Origin: Solirubrobacteraceae bacterium
GTDB lineage: Bacteria > Actinomycetota > Thermoleophilia > Solirubrobacterales > Solirubrobacteraceae
Direction: 5' to 3'
Length of the DNA: 21,677 bases
Assembly: GCA_016462245.1 (NCBI GenBank)
Contig: JAEMTR010000009.1
Span: 1-21,677 of the forward strand
Below, piece after piece: positions 1-8,346 of the stretch. Within the stretch, counting starts at the first letter, position 1. Every line of letters starts with the position of its first letter. The translations under genes and the position numbers were made by a program. Under the pieces are notes generated by a model. It did not search any database and was not told the DNA's origin. It saw nothing but the letters and a program-made list of their open reading frames with translations.

Positions 1-2
1 GG

Positions 3-434
3 GTAATCGCTTTGCTCGTGATCGGCTTTCTTCTCGCTTCGTCCTTCGTTGCGCGCTGGCTGACGGCCGAAAACCGCGAGCGCAACGCCGTAGTTGACCT
101 TCTGCAGTTCCAGAACGAGGGCGACGCGGCTGGAATGCTGGCTGCGATCGAGGGCTGCGCGCAGAAGCCAAAGTGCCTCGCCGACGTCAGCTCCAACGCT
201 CGTCGCTTAAGTGGCGGCGGACCGTTAAAGATTCTGCGCTTCGACTCCGCCGGCGCCTATGCGATCGGGGACTCAAGCGGCAATTCACGCGTCGCATGGA
301 ACCGCGGCGGCACGAGCTTGGCTGTCGTTCAGTGCATCGCAGTTGAGCGCCGTGGGCTTGCCTTCCTCGACGGCAAGGTCGTGCTCCGATCGATCAGCCG
401 CCCAATCGGTAGAGAGTCACCATGCCCAGGCTAG
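3..434 (+). CDS. C-terminal part of a membrane-anchored protein of unknown function (5' end outside window)
   Basis: The reading frame is open from the first base, so the true start lies upstream; a TTG at 12 is only an internal possibility. The visible part begins with a hydrophobic stretch (VIALLVIGFLLASSFVARWL) that looks like a membrane anchor. A soluble domain of about 120 residues follows, containing four cysteines (in GCAQKPKC, VVQC and the terminal CPG), which suggests an exported domain. I do not recognise the family. The frame ends with TAG at 432-434 and overlaps the start of the glycoside hydrolase gene by 13 bases, so the two are probably co-transcribed and translationally coupled. 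The function is unknown; the anchored, exported topology is inferred. Confidence 0.6.
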   Translation, partial: VIALLVIGFLLASSFVARWLTAENRERNAVVDLLQFQNEGDAAGMLAAIEGCAQKPKCLADVSSNARRLSGGGPLKILRFDSAGAYAIGDSSGNSRVAWNRGGTSLAVVQCIAVERRGLAFLDGKVVLRSISRPIGRESPCPG

Positions 435-2314
435 TCCGACTCTGCCTAGCGTTGATCGCGATCGCCGCCCTACCGGTTACCACCGCGCAGGCCGCAGAGA
501 GCGCAGGCGGCGCCGTGCCGAGCGCAAAGACGCTCTACACGGACGGCCCCTCCGGCCGCTACCTCGTCGATGGGAGCTGGCTCAGGCGGCTTGATCCAAA
601 CAACGTTGGTCTCGGTCAGGGCTGGCAGAAACAGAGCAGCCAAACCGATTGGACATCGACGAAAGTGCCAAACGCATGGAATGCCGGCGACGACAGCTTG
701 ACCAGCTACCTCGGCTCGGTCGGCTGGTACCGCAAGGATTTCCAGCTGCCGCCGGGCGCTGCTGACCGCTCTTGGGTGATCCGCTTCGAGCAGGTCAACT
801 ATTCCGCGACGGTCTGGCTCAACGGAGTTCAGATCGGCTCACACGCCGGTGCCCATGAGCCGTTTGAGTTGCGCCTACCGAAGGCGCTGGTCAAGGCCGG
901 CGCGGCCAACAGTCTCGTTCTACGGATCGATAGTCGGCGCACGATCGACGACCTGCCGCCGGCCCGCAATAACGAATTTGGCGAGCCGCAAGGTGGCTGG
1001 TGGAACTACGCTGGAATTCTGCGTGAGGTTTACCTGCGCGCCGTCGATCAGATCGACGTCACCTCGGTCAATGTTCGGCCCGACCTGCGATGCCCAAGCT
1101 GCGCTGCCGTCGTCAACTGGCAGGTCAAGCTGAGCAATCTCGGCGCCAAGACGCAGAGCGTCACCGTTGCCGGTCGCTTTGGTCCGAAACGACTGACGAT
1201 CGGGAAGGCGACGCTTCGCCCCGGCGCTTCGACGACGCTGACGACGAGGCTGACCGTCGCCAAACCAAAGCTCTGGTCGCCGGCGCGGCCGTACCTCTAC
1301 GACGCTTCGCTTGTGGCCGCCATTGGCGCGCGAACCGTGCAGCGCTACACGCGACATGTTGGCGTTCGCTCCGTCGCGGTCGACAGCGCCGGCCGGCTGA
1401 CGCTTAATGGTCAGCGGCTTGACCTGCGTGGAGTGGGGATGCACGAGGACGCTCCCGGCCGCGGCTTTGCGATTGACAACGCGATCCGTGACAAGCAGAT
1501 CGGCTGGGCGCGCGAACTCGGCGGCCTCGTCCTGCGCGCGCACTACCCACTCCATCCCTACACGCTGCAGCGCGCCGACGAGCTGGGAATGCTCGTCTGG
1601 TCGGAGGTTCCGGTCTACCAGATTCCCAACCAGCAGCTGGCGATCGCCGCTAACCGCGCTCGCTACGTCGCTGCAGTGGGCTCAATGGTCGAAGTCAACC
1701 GCGACCACCCCTCAATCTTCGTCTGGTCGGTCGGCAACGAGATGGCCTCCAGCGCAGATGACTCGCAAGCCAGTTACATCGCTGCCGCGACGGCGCTGGC
1801 CAAGCGACTTGACCCAAATCGGCCAGTCGGAATAGCCGCCGGTGGCGTTGGTAACGCCTGCCAGAGCGCTTACGACCCGCTTGACGTAATCGGTCTGAAC
1901 GCCTACTTCGGTTGGTATGTCGGCGAAAGCGGGTCGATCGCCGACCGCGATCTGCTTTCGGGAGCGCTCGATGAAACGCGGGCCTGCTACCCGAAGAAGG
2001 CGATGATGATCACCGAGTACGGCGCCGAAGCCTCTGCCGCCGGACAGCCGGAAGATCGTGGCACCTGGACCTTTGCGAACGAATTGCTTCAGTTCCATCT
2101 GGCCGTTTACGGATCGAAGCCGTGGCTCTCAGGCTCGCTCTACTGGGCGCTGCAGGAATTCTGGGTTCGCCCGGGCTGGGACGGCGGCAACCCGTTTCCG
2201 GCGCCGCCACTGCACCAGAAGGGATTGGTCACTTTCGATGGGGCCAAGAAGCCGATCTTCGCTCCGATTCAGAAGGCTTTCAAGGCCGCGCGGCAGGTAG
2301 CTTCGAAGCCTTAG
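422..2314 (+). CDS. Secreted glycoside hydrolase family 2 protein (beta-glucuronidase/beta-galactosidase-like)
   Basis: A 630-residue protein with an N-terminal signal peptide (MPRLVRLCLALIAIAALPVT, probable cleavage after AQA near residue 25), so it likely acts outside the membrane. The order is that of GH2: jelly-roll sugar-binding domain (about 75-205, with VNYSATVWLNGVQIG), immunoglobulin-like domain (about 210-318), then a TIM barrel. The barrel carries GVGMHEDAPGRG (about 337), the acid/base signature NRDHPSIFVWSVGNE with E440, and the nucleophile in ITEYGA with E532. The 92-residue spacing is like that of bacterial beta-glucuronidases. The glucuronidase NxK carboxylate-binding motif appears as H598-Q-K600, so a uronide substrate is not assured; a galactosidase or another retaining exo-glycosidase is possible. 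The ATG lies inside the end of the upstream gene, indicating coupling. Confidence 0.9.
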   Translation: MPRLVRLCLALIAIAALPVTTAQAAESAGGAVPSAKTLYTDGPSGRYLVDGSWLRRLDPNNVGLGQGWQKQSSQTDWTSTKVPNAWNAGDDSLTSYLGSVGWYRKDFQLPPGAADRSWVIRFEQVNYSATVWLNGVQIGSHAGAHEPFELRLPKALVKAGAANSLVLRIDSRRTIDDLPPARNNEFGEPQGGWWNYAGILREVYLRAVDQIDVTSVNVRPDLRCPSCAAVVNWQVKLSNLGAKTQSVTVAGRFGPKRLTIGKATLRPGASTTLTTRLTVAKPKLWSPARPYLYDASLVAAIGARTVQRYTRHVGVRSVAVDSAGRLTLNGQRLDLRGVGMHEDAPGRGFAIDNAIRDKQIGWARELGGLVLRAHYPLHPYTLQRADELGMLVWSEVPVYQIPNQQLAIAANRARYVAAVGSMVEVNRDHPSIFVWSVGNEMASSADDSQASYIAAATALAKRLDPNRPVGIAAGGVGNACQSAYDPLDVIGLNAYFGWYVGESGSIADRDLLSGALDETRACYPKKAMMITEYGAEASAAGQPEDRGTWTFANELLQFHLAVYGSKPWLSGSLYWALQEFWVRPGWDGGNPFPAPPLHQKGLVTFDGAKKPIFAPIQKAFKAARQVASKP

Positions 2315-2362
2315 CAAGGCAGCTCTCTGGTCCGCCAGAGCGCCTGCGCGCAGCGATCCCGC

Positions 2363-2368
2363 TACCAT
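2363..2368 (+). promoter_or_regulatory. Putative -10 box (TACCAT) for rplY
   Basis: TACCAT lies 12 bases before the rplY ATG in the 66-base gap after the glycoside hydrolase. No Shine-Dalgarno is seen before the ATG, so a very short leader is predicted. It is the most distant of the TAnnnT boxes and therefore less certain. Confidence 0.5.
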
Positions 2369-2380
2369 CGAGCGCCGCTG

Positions 2381-3112
2381 ATGGCTCAATCTACGAACTC
2401 AACACTGAACGCCTCTCCGCGCGAACCAGACGGCTCTCGCGCAAACCGCAGGCTCCGCCGCGAAGGCCAAGTTCCTGGCACGCTCTACGGCGGCGAGGGC
2501 GAAGCGGTCTCATTCTCAGTTGACAGCCGTGAGCTCCGCGCCGCGCTCCACGCCTCCGGCGCCGTCGTTGATCTCGTCGTCGGTGGAACCAGCGAACCAG
2601 CCGTGCTGAAGGATGCCCAGCGCCATCCCGTGCGCGGTGAGATGACTCACGTCGATTTCGTCCGAGTCAACCTAAACGTCGCAATCCAGGCAGTCGTGCC
2701 GCTGATCGTCGTTGACGCCGAGGAGTCACCTGGCGTTGTCGAAGGCGGCGTCGTCGACCAGCCGATCCGCGAGGTTCACGTTGAAGCGCTTCCGAACGAG
2801 ATTCCGGAATCGATCGAGATCTCGGTCGCCACGCTGAACATCGGTGAGACCGCACCGCTCTCATCGGCCGTTGTTCCCGCTGGTGTGACCTTGCTCGATG
2901 AGGACGACCTAGTTGTTGTCTCACTGCTCGCTCCACGGCTCGAGATCGAAGAGACGATCGAAGAAGAGACCGAGCTGATTGGCGAGGACGGCGAACCGAT
3001 CGAGGGCGCTGGCGAAGAGGGCGAAGCTGGCGATGGTGGCGAAGGTGGCGGCGGCGAAGCTGGCGGCGGCGGCGACGAGTCGGGCGAGAAGTCCGACGAC
3101 GACGCTGGCTAG
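2381..3112 (+). CDS. rplY: 50S ribosomal protein L25 (general stress protein CTC family)
   Basis: A 243-residue protein of the L25/TL5/CTC family, which binds 5S rRNA in the large ribosomal subunit. The N-terminal half has the L25 signature RRLRREGQVPGTLYG (about 23-37) and the DFVRVN strand. The middle part (about 100-185) is the second beta domain of the long TL5/CTC form, with PNEIPESIEI and LNIGETAPL. From about residue 190 the chain becomes a 50-residue acidic, glycine-rich tail (EEETELIGEDGEP, then GGEGGGGEAGGGGDE), encoded by a low-complexity GGC/GAA stretch. Acidic tails occur in the long form, but the glycine-rich repeat is marked here. The ATG at 2381 is preceded by a TAnnnT box rather than a ribosome binding site. 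pth follows after 28 bases, a common L25-pth pairing. Confidence 0.95.
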   Translation: MAQSTNSTLNASPREPDGSRANRRLRREGQVPGTLYGGEGEAVSFSVDSRELRAALHASGAVVDLVVGGTSEPAVLKDAQRHPVRGEMTHVDFVRVNLNVAIQAVVPLIVVDAEESPGVVEGGVVDQPIREVHVEALPNEIPESIEISVATLNIGETAPLSSAVVPAGVTLLDEDDLVVVSLLAPRLEIEETIEEETELIGEDGEPIEGAGEEGEAGDGGEGGGGEAGGGGDESGEKSDDDAG

Positions 3113-3128
3113 TCCTCACTCCGCGCCC

Positions 3129-3134
3129 TAGCAT
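3129..3134 (+). promoter_or_regulatory. Putative leaderless -10 box (TAGCAT) for pth
   Basis: TAGCAT ends 6 bases before the GTG start of pth, which places the predicted transcription start on the start codon itself. There is no Shine-Dalgarno sequence in the 28-base gap after rplY. Confidence 0.6.
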
Positions 3135-3140
3135 CAAACC

Positions 3141-3743
3141 GTGGGCCGCTTCTTCTCACGCGCTGAACCTGTCGACTGGCTGATCGTAGGCCTTGGCAAT
3201 CCCGGCGCCGGCTACGAATGGACGCCGCACAACGTAGGCTTCCAGGTCATCTCCGAGCTTTCCAAGCGCTGGGAGCTAGGCCGCCCGAAGAAGAGCTTCA
3301 ACGGACTGATCGTTAGCGGCCGCGTCGGCCCGCTTGGCGGCCCGGCTGTCCGTGTAGCGCTGCTTGAGCCGCTGACCTACATGAACGAGTCGGGAACATC
3401 GGCTGGGCCAGCGCGAGGCTCGCTGAAGCTCGAACTCGATCACGTACTCGTGGTTCACGATGAGATCGACCTGCCGTTTGGCCAGCTCCAGGCGCGGCTC
3501 GGCGGCGGTCTTGCGGGCCACAACGGGCTGAAGTCTCTGCGCAAGGGTTTTGGCTCTGAAGAGTTTGGCCGTCTGCGGATTGGAGTCGGAAGGCCGTCTT
3601 CGACCGACCCAGCGAGTGTCTCCGACTATGTGCTTGGCCGCTGGCAGCAGCCCGACGGTGAGGTCGAGGCGCTTGTCGCCTCGGCCAGCGATTTAGTCGA
3701 GCAGATCGTGCTGGGCCAGGTTGCGCTGAGCGGCTCGGGCTAG
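3141..3743 (+). CDS. pth: Peptidyl-tRNA hydrolase
   Basis: A 200-residue enzyme that cleaves the ester bond of peptidyl-tRNAs released by stalled ribosomes, recycling tRNA in the cytoplasm. Clear motifs are LIVGLGNPGAGY (14-25), the catalytic histidine H30 in TPHNVGF, LEPLTYMNESG, and HDEIDLPFG followed by GGGLAGHNGLKSL. The length is normal for the family. The GTG start is supported by its fit to the family N-terminus and by the leaderless-type box just upstream; no ribosome binding site is present. It lies between rplY and mfd, and the mfd gene starts 12 bases after its stop, so the two form an operon. Confidence 0.96.
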   Translation: MGRFFSRAEPVDWLIVGLGNPGAGYEWTPHNVGFQVISELSKRWELGRPKKSFNGLIVSGRVGPLGGPAVRVALLEPLTYMNESGTSAGPARGSLKLELDHVLVVHDEIDLPFGQLQARLGGGLAGHNGLKSLRKGFGSEEFGRLRIGVGRPSSTDPASVSDYVLGRWQQPDGEVEALVASASDLVEQIVLGQVALSGSG

Positions 3744-3755
3744 GGGAGCACAGCC

Positions 3756-6700
3756 GTGTCGCTAAGAGGGCTGCTTGGGGCGCTGGCGAACGACCCGCAA
3801 GGAGAGCGGCTGCTGAGCGATGGCGGCGACGCCTTCGTTTCGCGCTCGCTTCGTCCTTACGCGATAGCTGCGCTGCTCGACAGCCAGGCATCGAAGCCAG
3901 GCATCGTCGTCGCCGGCGATGACAGCGAGGCACAGGCGCTGGCAGCCGACCTCAGCCTCTGGCTGGCGCCGCGGCAAGTTCGTTTCTACCCCAGCCGTGG
4001 AGTCACCTACGAATCGCACCTCGCGCCGCCGCCGCACCTCGTTGGGCTGCGTGTCGCGGCGCTCGACGCGCTGCTCGACCCGCCCGCAGGTGAGCCGCCG
4101 GTCGTCGTCGTTTCGGCCGTGGCGCTTTCCGAGAAGGTGCCTGATCCAGAGCTGCGCCCTAAGGGCTTCGCGCTGCGCAAGGGTGACCTGATCGATCTCG
4201 ATGAGGTTGCGCTCCAGCTTGTCGCCGCAGGATACGAGCGCGTCTCAGAAGTTGCCGAGCGCGGCCAGTTCGCAATCCGCGGCGGGATCCTCGACTGCTT
4301 TCCAGCGACCGAAGATCACGCCGTGCGCGTCGACTGCTTCGACATTGAGATTGAGTCACTGCGCCACTTCTCGACCTTCACGCAGCGCTCGCTCGGTGAG
4401 ATTGATCTAGTTGAGATCGCCCCGGCCGCCGAGCTCGCCGCCGAGCACCGTGAGCTGGCTGAGATCGCCGCGCTCAGCGATCCCGACGAGCGGCCCGACA
4501 TCGCCGACCTGCTGCCGCTCGACCGCTTTCAGGCCTTGCTTGATTTGGTGCCAGCCGAGGCACTCGTAATTGTCGGCGCCGCGGAAGAGATTGCTCCTGC
4601 GCTCGGCGATCACTGGCAGGACGTCTGCGCCGCATTCCACGACGCCGACGCCCACCACCTCTACGTCGCTCCCGATGCCGTACAAGCGGCCCTTGCGAGC
4701 CGCGCGATGACGCGGATCTCATCGCTTCTATCGGGGCAGCCGATAGAGCTCCACGCGCAGGCCGCGGAGTTCGCTGCCCAGTCGCTGGCTGAAGCTGAAC
4801 CGGAGCTAGAAAGCCTCGTGCGTAGCGGCTACACGGCCGTTGTCGCCTTCTCGCGGCGTGGCGAAGGCGAACGGGTTGCGCACAACCTCGCGCGGCTTTC
4901 GGCCGATTGGCTCGAGGATTCGTCGGCTCCGCTGGGCGCCGACGGGGAGCTGCTCTTTTCGCTCGCCGCCTTGCGCAGCGGTTTCGTCGCAGCCGGCGCA
5001 AAGCTGGCGGTGATCCCGGAGCGCAAGCTGTTTCGCCGTCGTCGCGCGCCACGCAGCGACGATCAGCCCGAGCGGCTTGGCCGTTTCGCCTCGCTATTTG
5101 AACTTCGCACCGGTGACACCGTCGTTCATGAGGATCACGGCGTAGCTCGCTTCGCCGGCTTCGAGACCAAGACCGTCAGCGAGATCACGCGCGATTACCT
5201 AGAGCTCGAATACGCCGACGGTGACCGCGTCTTCATGCCGGTTGATCAGCTGGCGAAGATCACGCGCTACATCGGCGCTGGCGAGCTCGAGCCGAAGCTC
5301 TCGAAGCTTGGCGGCAAAGGCTGGGAGACGCTCAAGGCGCGCGCCCGAAAGGCCGCAGAGGGGCTGGCCGGCGAGCTGCTCAACCTTTACGCCGAACGAC
5401 GCCGCCGCGAAGGGCGCGCCTTCTCTGAGGATTCCGAATGGCAACTCGACTTTGAGTCGCGTTTCCCCTGGCAGGAGACGGCCGATCAAGCGGCAGCGAT
5501 CGAAGCCGTCAAGCAGGACATGGAGCGGCCGCGGCCGATGGATCGGCTGATCTGCGGCGACGTTGGCTACGGCAAGACAGAGGTCGCGCTGCGCGCCGCC
5601 TTCAAAGCCGCTGGCGACGGCACACAGGTCTTGGTTCTGGCGCCGACGACGATCCTCGCTCAACAGCACTTCGGCACCTTCTGCGAGCGGCTCGAGGACT
5701 TCCCGTTCACGGTTGACGTCGTTAGCCGCCTGCGCAGCGCCGCCGAGCAGCGCGCTTCGGTGGCCAACTTCAACGATGGCAAGACCGACATTCTGATCGG
5801 CACCCATCGCCTGCTGGGCCGCGACATTAGGCCGAAGGATCTGGGGCTGCTTGTAGTCGATGAGGAGCAGCGCTTTGGCGTCAAGCAGAAAGAGCTGCTG
5901 CGGCAGCTAAAGCTGCGCGTCGACGTGATCGCGATGAGCGCCACGCCGATCCCGCGCACGCTTCAGATGTCGCTCGCCGGGATGCGCGACATCAGCGTGA
6001 TCGAAACTCCACCTGAGGGCCGCAGGCCGGTCAAGACCTTCGTTGGCGAATACGACGAGGAACTGGTGCGACTCGCTTTGGAGCGCGAGCACGAGCGCGG
6101 CGGGCAGTCGTTCTTCCTCCACAACCGAGTTGAGACGATCGACGAGACTGCCGAGCGGCTGCGCGGGCTCTGCCCGAAGCTGAGCTTCGACGTCGCCCAC
6201 GGTCAGCTCGACGAGCATGATCTTGAAGAGCGAATGATGCGCTTCTTGCGCGGCGACTGCGACGTGCTGGTCTCGACCAGCATCATTGAGTCCGGGATCG
6301 ACATTCCCCAAGCCAACACGCTGATCGTTGAGCGCGCCGATCGCTTCGGCCTCTCGCAGCTCTACCAAATCCGTGGCCGTGTCGGCCGCAGCCGCGAACG
6401 TGCTTACGCCTATCTGCTTTACCCGAGCGCCGCGGCGCTGACCGAGGAGGCAACTAGGCGACTGAGCGCGCTCTCCGATTACACCGAACTTGGCGCCGGC
6501 TTCAAGATTGCGATGCGGGACCTTGAGATCCGCGGCGCTGGCAACCTGCTCGGTGATGAGCAGTCGGGCCACGTGGCGGCGCTCGGCTTCGAGCTTTATC
6601 TCTCGATGCTCGACGATGCTGTGCGCGCCGCCGGGCCACCATCGGCCAACGATCAGGACTACGAGCCGGTCCGTTTCGACATCGATGTCGATGCCTACAT

Positions 6701-7106
6701 CCCGACCGACTACGTTCCCTATGAGCAGGCCAAGATCGATGTTCACCGCCGCATTGCGGCGAGCCGCGAGGTTGCCGACTTGGCGCTGCTCAGTGAAGAG
6801 TTGGCCGACCGCTTTGGGCCGCTGCCAGTCGAGCTGGAGAATTTGATCCGGTTGCAGCAGGCTCGAGTCAAGCTGGGGCAGGCCGGCGCTGGAGTTGTGA
6901 CGATTCGCGGCGAGCGAATGGTTGTCACGCCGCTCGACTTCAGCGAGGCCCAGCAGCAGACGCTGGGCAAGGAGCTGCCGCAGTCGAAGTACGAGCCGGG
7001 GCGTGCTCAGCTTTCGCTTTCGTTGCCGGCAGAGGGCGCCGAGCGGCTCACGATGATCGCCTCAGCCGCTACTGTTCTTTTGGCTGTCAGCCGCCAAAGC
7101 AGTTAG
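3756..7106 (+). CDS. mfd: Transcription-repair coupling factor Mfd
   Basis: A 1116-residue SF2 DNA translocase that removes RNA polymerase stalled at lesions and recruits UvrA for nucleotide excision repair. The N-terminal third is the UvrB-like/UvrA-recruiting part. A CarD-like RNA polymerase interaction domain spans about 448-505 (TGDTVVHEDHGVARFAGFE). The motor follows, with Walker A GDVGYGKTE (K607), the DEEQ box at D702-Q705, SATPIPRTLQ and RTLQMSLAGMRD, and then QIRGRVGRSRERAYAYLLY in the second RecA lobe with the translocation (TRG) segment. The C-terminal TRCF domain (VDAYIPTDYVP, ELADRFGPLP) is present. The length is near the usual 1150. The GTG start has a GGGGAG ribosome binding site at 3743-3748 overlapping the pth stop codon. 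Confidence 0.97.
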   Translation: MSLRGLLGALANDPQGERLLSDGGDAFVSRSLRPYAIAALLDSQASKPGIVVAGDDSEAQALAADLSLWLAPRQVRFYPSRGVTYESHLAPPPHLVGLRVAALDALLDPPAGEPPVVVVSAVALSEKVPDPELRPKGFALRKGDLIDLDEVALQLVAAGYERVSEVAERGQFAIRGGILDCFPATEDHAVRVDCFDIEIESLRHFSTFTQRSLGEIDLVEIAPAAELAAEHRELAEIAALSDPDERPDIADLLPLDRFQALLDLVPAEALVIVGAAEEIAPALGDHWQDVCAAFHDADAHHLYVAPDAVQAALASRAMTRISSLLSGQPIELHAQAAEFAAQSLAEAEPELESLVRSGYTAVVAFSRRGEGERVAHNLARLSADWLEDSSAPLGADGELLFSLAALRSGFVAAGAKLAVIPERKLFRRRRAPRSDDQPERLGRFASLFELRTGDTVVHEDHGVARFAGFETKTVSEITRDYLELEYADGDRVFMPVDQLAKITRYIGAGELEPKLSKLGGKGWETLKARARKAAEGLAGELLNLYAERRRREGRAFSEDSEWQLDFESRFPWQETADQAAAIEAVKQDMERPRPMDRLICGDVGYGKTEVALRAAFKAAGDGTQVLVLAPTTILAQQHFGTFCERLEDFPFTVDVVSRLRSAAEQRASVANFNDGKTDILIGTHRLLGRDIRPKDLGLLVVDEEQRFGVKQKELLRQLKLRVDVIAMSATPIPRTLQMSLAGMRDISVIETPPEGRRPVKTFVGEYDEELVRLALEREHERGGQSFFLHNRVETIDETAERLRGLCPKLSFDVAHGQLDEHDLEERMMRFLRGDCDVLVSTSIIESGIDIPQANTLIVERADRFGLSQLYQIRGRVGRSRERAYAYLLYPSAAALTEEATRRLSALSDYTELGAGFKIAMRDLEIRGAGNLLGDEQSGHVAALGFELYLSMLDDAVRAAGPPSANDQDYEPVRFDIDVDAYIPTDYVPYEQAKIDVHRRIAASREVADLALLSEELADRFGPLPVELENLIRLQQARVKLGQAGAGVVTIRGERMVVTPLDFSEAQQQTLGKELPQSKYEPGRAQLSLSLPAEGAERLTMIASAATVLLAVSRQSS

Positions 7107-7133
7107 CGTGGCGCGCAGCAACTTCCCAGCGCC

Positions 7134-7139
7134 TATTAT
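7134..7139 (+). promoter_or_regulatory. Putative -10 box (TATTAT) for the parvulin-like lipoprotein gene
   Basis: TATTAT lies 10 bases before the ATG at 7150. An AAGGA ribosome-binding-like sequence (7141-7145) sits between them, 4 bases from the ATG. The gene may therefore be read from its own short-leader promoter or from the mfd transcript. Confidence 0.5.
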
Positions 7140-7149
7140 CAAGGAACTT

Positions 7150-8304
7150 ATGAACCACTCTCATCGTTTTCTGGCGCTCGGCGCCGCAGCCATTTCAGCC
7201 CTTGCCTTCGCATCATGCGGTGGTGTTTCCGACAGCGACGTCGCTTCAATAGACGGCACGACGATCTCGAAGACGACCTTCGACCGCTGGGTCACGGTGG
7301 CCGCCAGCGCCTCACAGGACCCAACGGCCAAAGGTGCAGGCGCTCCCGATCCTCCCAACTACGTCAAATGCATCGCCGCCAAGAAGGCGGCCGCACCGGA
7401 GCCGGTAAAGGGTCAGCCCGACCCAACAGACGCTGAGTTCAAAAAGCAGTGCTCCGATCAGTACACGCAGCTGAAGGATCAAGTAATGACCTTCCTGATC
7501 CGCTCAACCTGGCTTGAACTTCAGGCCAACGAAGAAGGCATCGACATCACCGACGCCAAGGTTCAAGCTGAGTTTGACAAGGCCCGCAAGCAGGCCTTCC
7601 CGACAGCCAAGCAATACGCAGACTTCCTCAAGAGCTCCGGCCAGACTGAGGCCGACCTGCTTTTCCGCCAGCGCTCACAGATGCTCGAGAAGGCAATCAC
7701 GGAGCAGGTTCAGAAGGCCTCGAAGACGGCAACGGCGGAAGAGATCTCGGCCTACTACAAGAAGAACCAGGCTCAGTTCACGCAGCCTGCAACGCGTGAT
7801 TTGAACGTGATCCTGACTAAGACCGAAGCTGAGGCCAACGAGGCCAAGGCGGCGCTTGAGAGCGGCGATTCTTTCGCTTCAGTAGCGAACCAATACTCAA
7901 TCGATGCCACTTCGAAGAAGGCTGGCGGCAAGCTTCCAGCCGTCGCTCAGGGCTCGCAGGAAGGTGCTTTCGACAAGGCGATCTTCAGTGCCCCGCTGAA
8001 CAAGGTTGCTGGCCCGGTCAAGACCAGCCTTGGCTATTACGTCTTCGAGGTCACGAAGGAGACGCCGAAGAAGGTTCAGACCGAAGCCCAAGCTCAGAAG
8101 TCGATCAAGGAGATCGTGATCTCCGAGAAGTCGCAGAAGTCGCTGGCAGCCTTCGGCAAGGCTTACCAGACGCGTTGGAAGGAGCTGACCGAGTGTCAGA
8201 CCGGCTACATCGTCGCCGATTGCAACAACTACAAGGCGCCGAAGACTCCGGCAACCGCGCCGGGCCAGCCTGCAGCGCCTACCGCTCCGCCATCCGGCGG
8301 CTGA
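7150..8304 (+). CDS. SurA/PrsA-like peptidyl-prolyl isomerase lipoprotein
   Basis: A 384-residue exported foldase. Residues 1-23 form a lipoprotein signal with a lipobox-like FASC (C23), so the protein should be anchored on the outer face of the membrane. Residues 27-200 are a SurA-N-like helical chaperone region (VASIDGTTISKTTFDRW, QVMTFLIRSTWLELQANEEGI). Residues 213-305 are a parvulin domain (KTEAEANEAKAAL, GDSFASVANQYSID, KAGGKLP, VKTSLGYYVFEV). The usual first histidine of the parvulin core (HILV) is replaced in RDLNVILTK, so isomerase activity may be weak. The tail is proline/alanine-rich. The frame extends upstream to a GTG at 7108, but only the ATG at 7150 puts the signal peptide at the N-terminus. 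Confidence 0.88.
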   Translation: MNHSHRFLALGAAAISALAFASCGGVSDSDVASIDGTTISKTTFDRWVTVAASASQDPTAKGAGAPDPPNYVKCIAAKKAAAPEPVKGQPDPTDAEFKKQCSDQYTQLKDQVMTFLIRSTWLELQANEEGIDITDAKVQAEFDKARKQAFPTAKQYADFLKSSGQTEADLLFRQRSQMLEKAITEQVQKASKTATAEEISAYYKKNQAQFTQPATRDLNVILTKTEAEANEAKAALESGDSFASVANQYSIDATSKKAGGKLPAVAQGSQEGAFDKAIFSAPLNKVAGPVKTSLGYYVFEVTKETPKKVQTEAQAQKSIKEIVISEKSQKSLAAFGKAYQTRWKELTECQTGYIVADCNNYKAPKTPATAPGQPAAPTAPPSGG

Positions 8305-8346
8305 TCGTCGAGCGCCGCTCGGTAAGCGACGCTGGGGGCTAGCGCC

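Noticed and set aside
5907..6746. A 279-codon open frame antisense to mfd
   Set aside because: It lies wholly inside the motor domain of Mfd, shows no family motifs and has no promoter or ribosome site; long antisense frames are expected in GC-rich genes.
7108..7149. Upstream GTG start for the parvulin-like lipoprotein
   Set aside because: It would put 14 extra residues before the lipoprotein signal peptide; the ATG at 7150 has AAGGA upstream and gives a normal signal.
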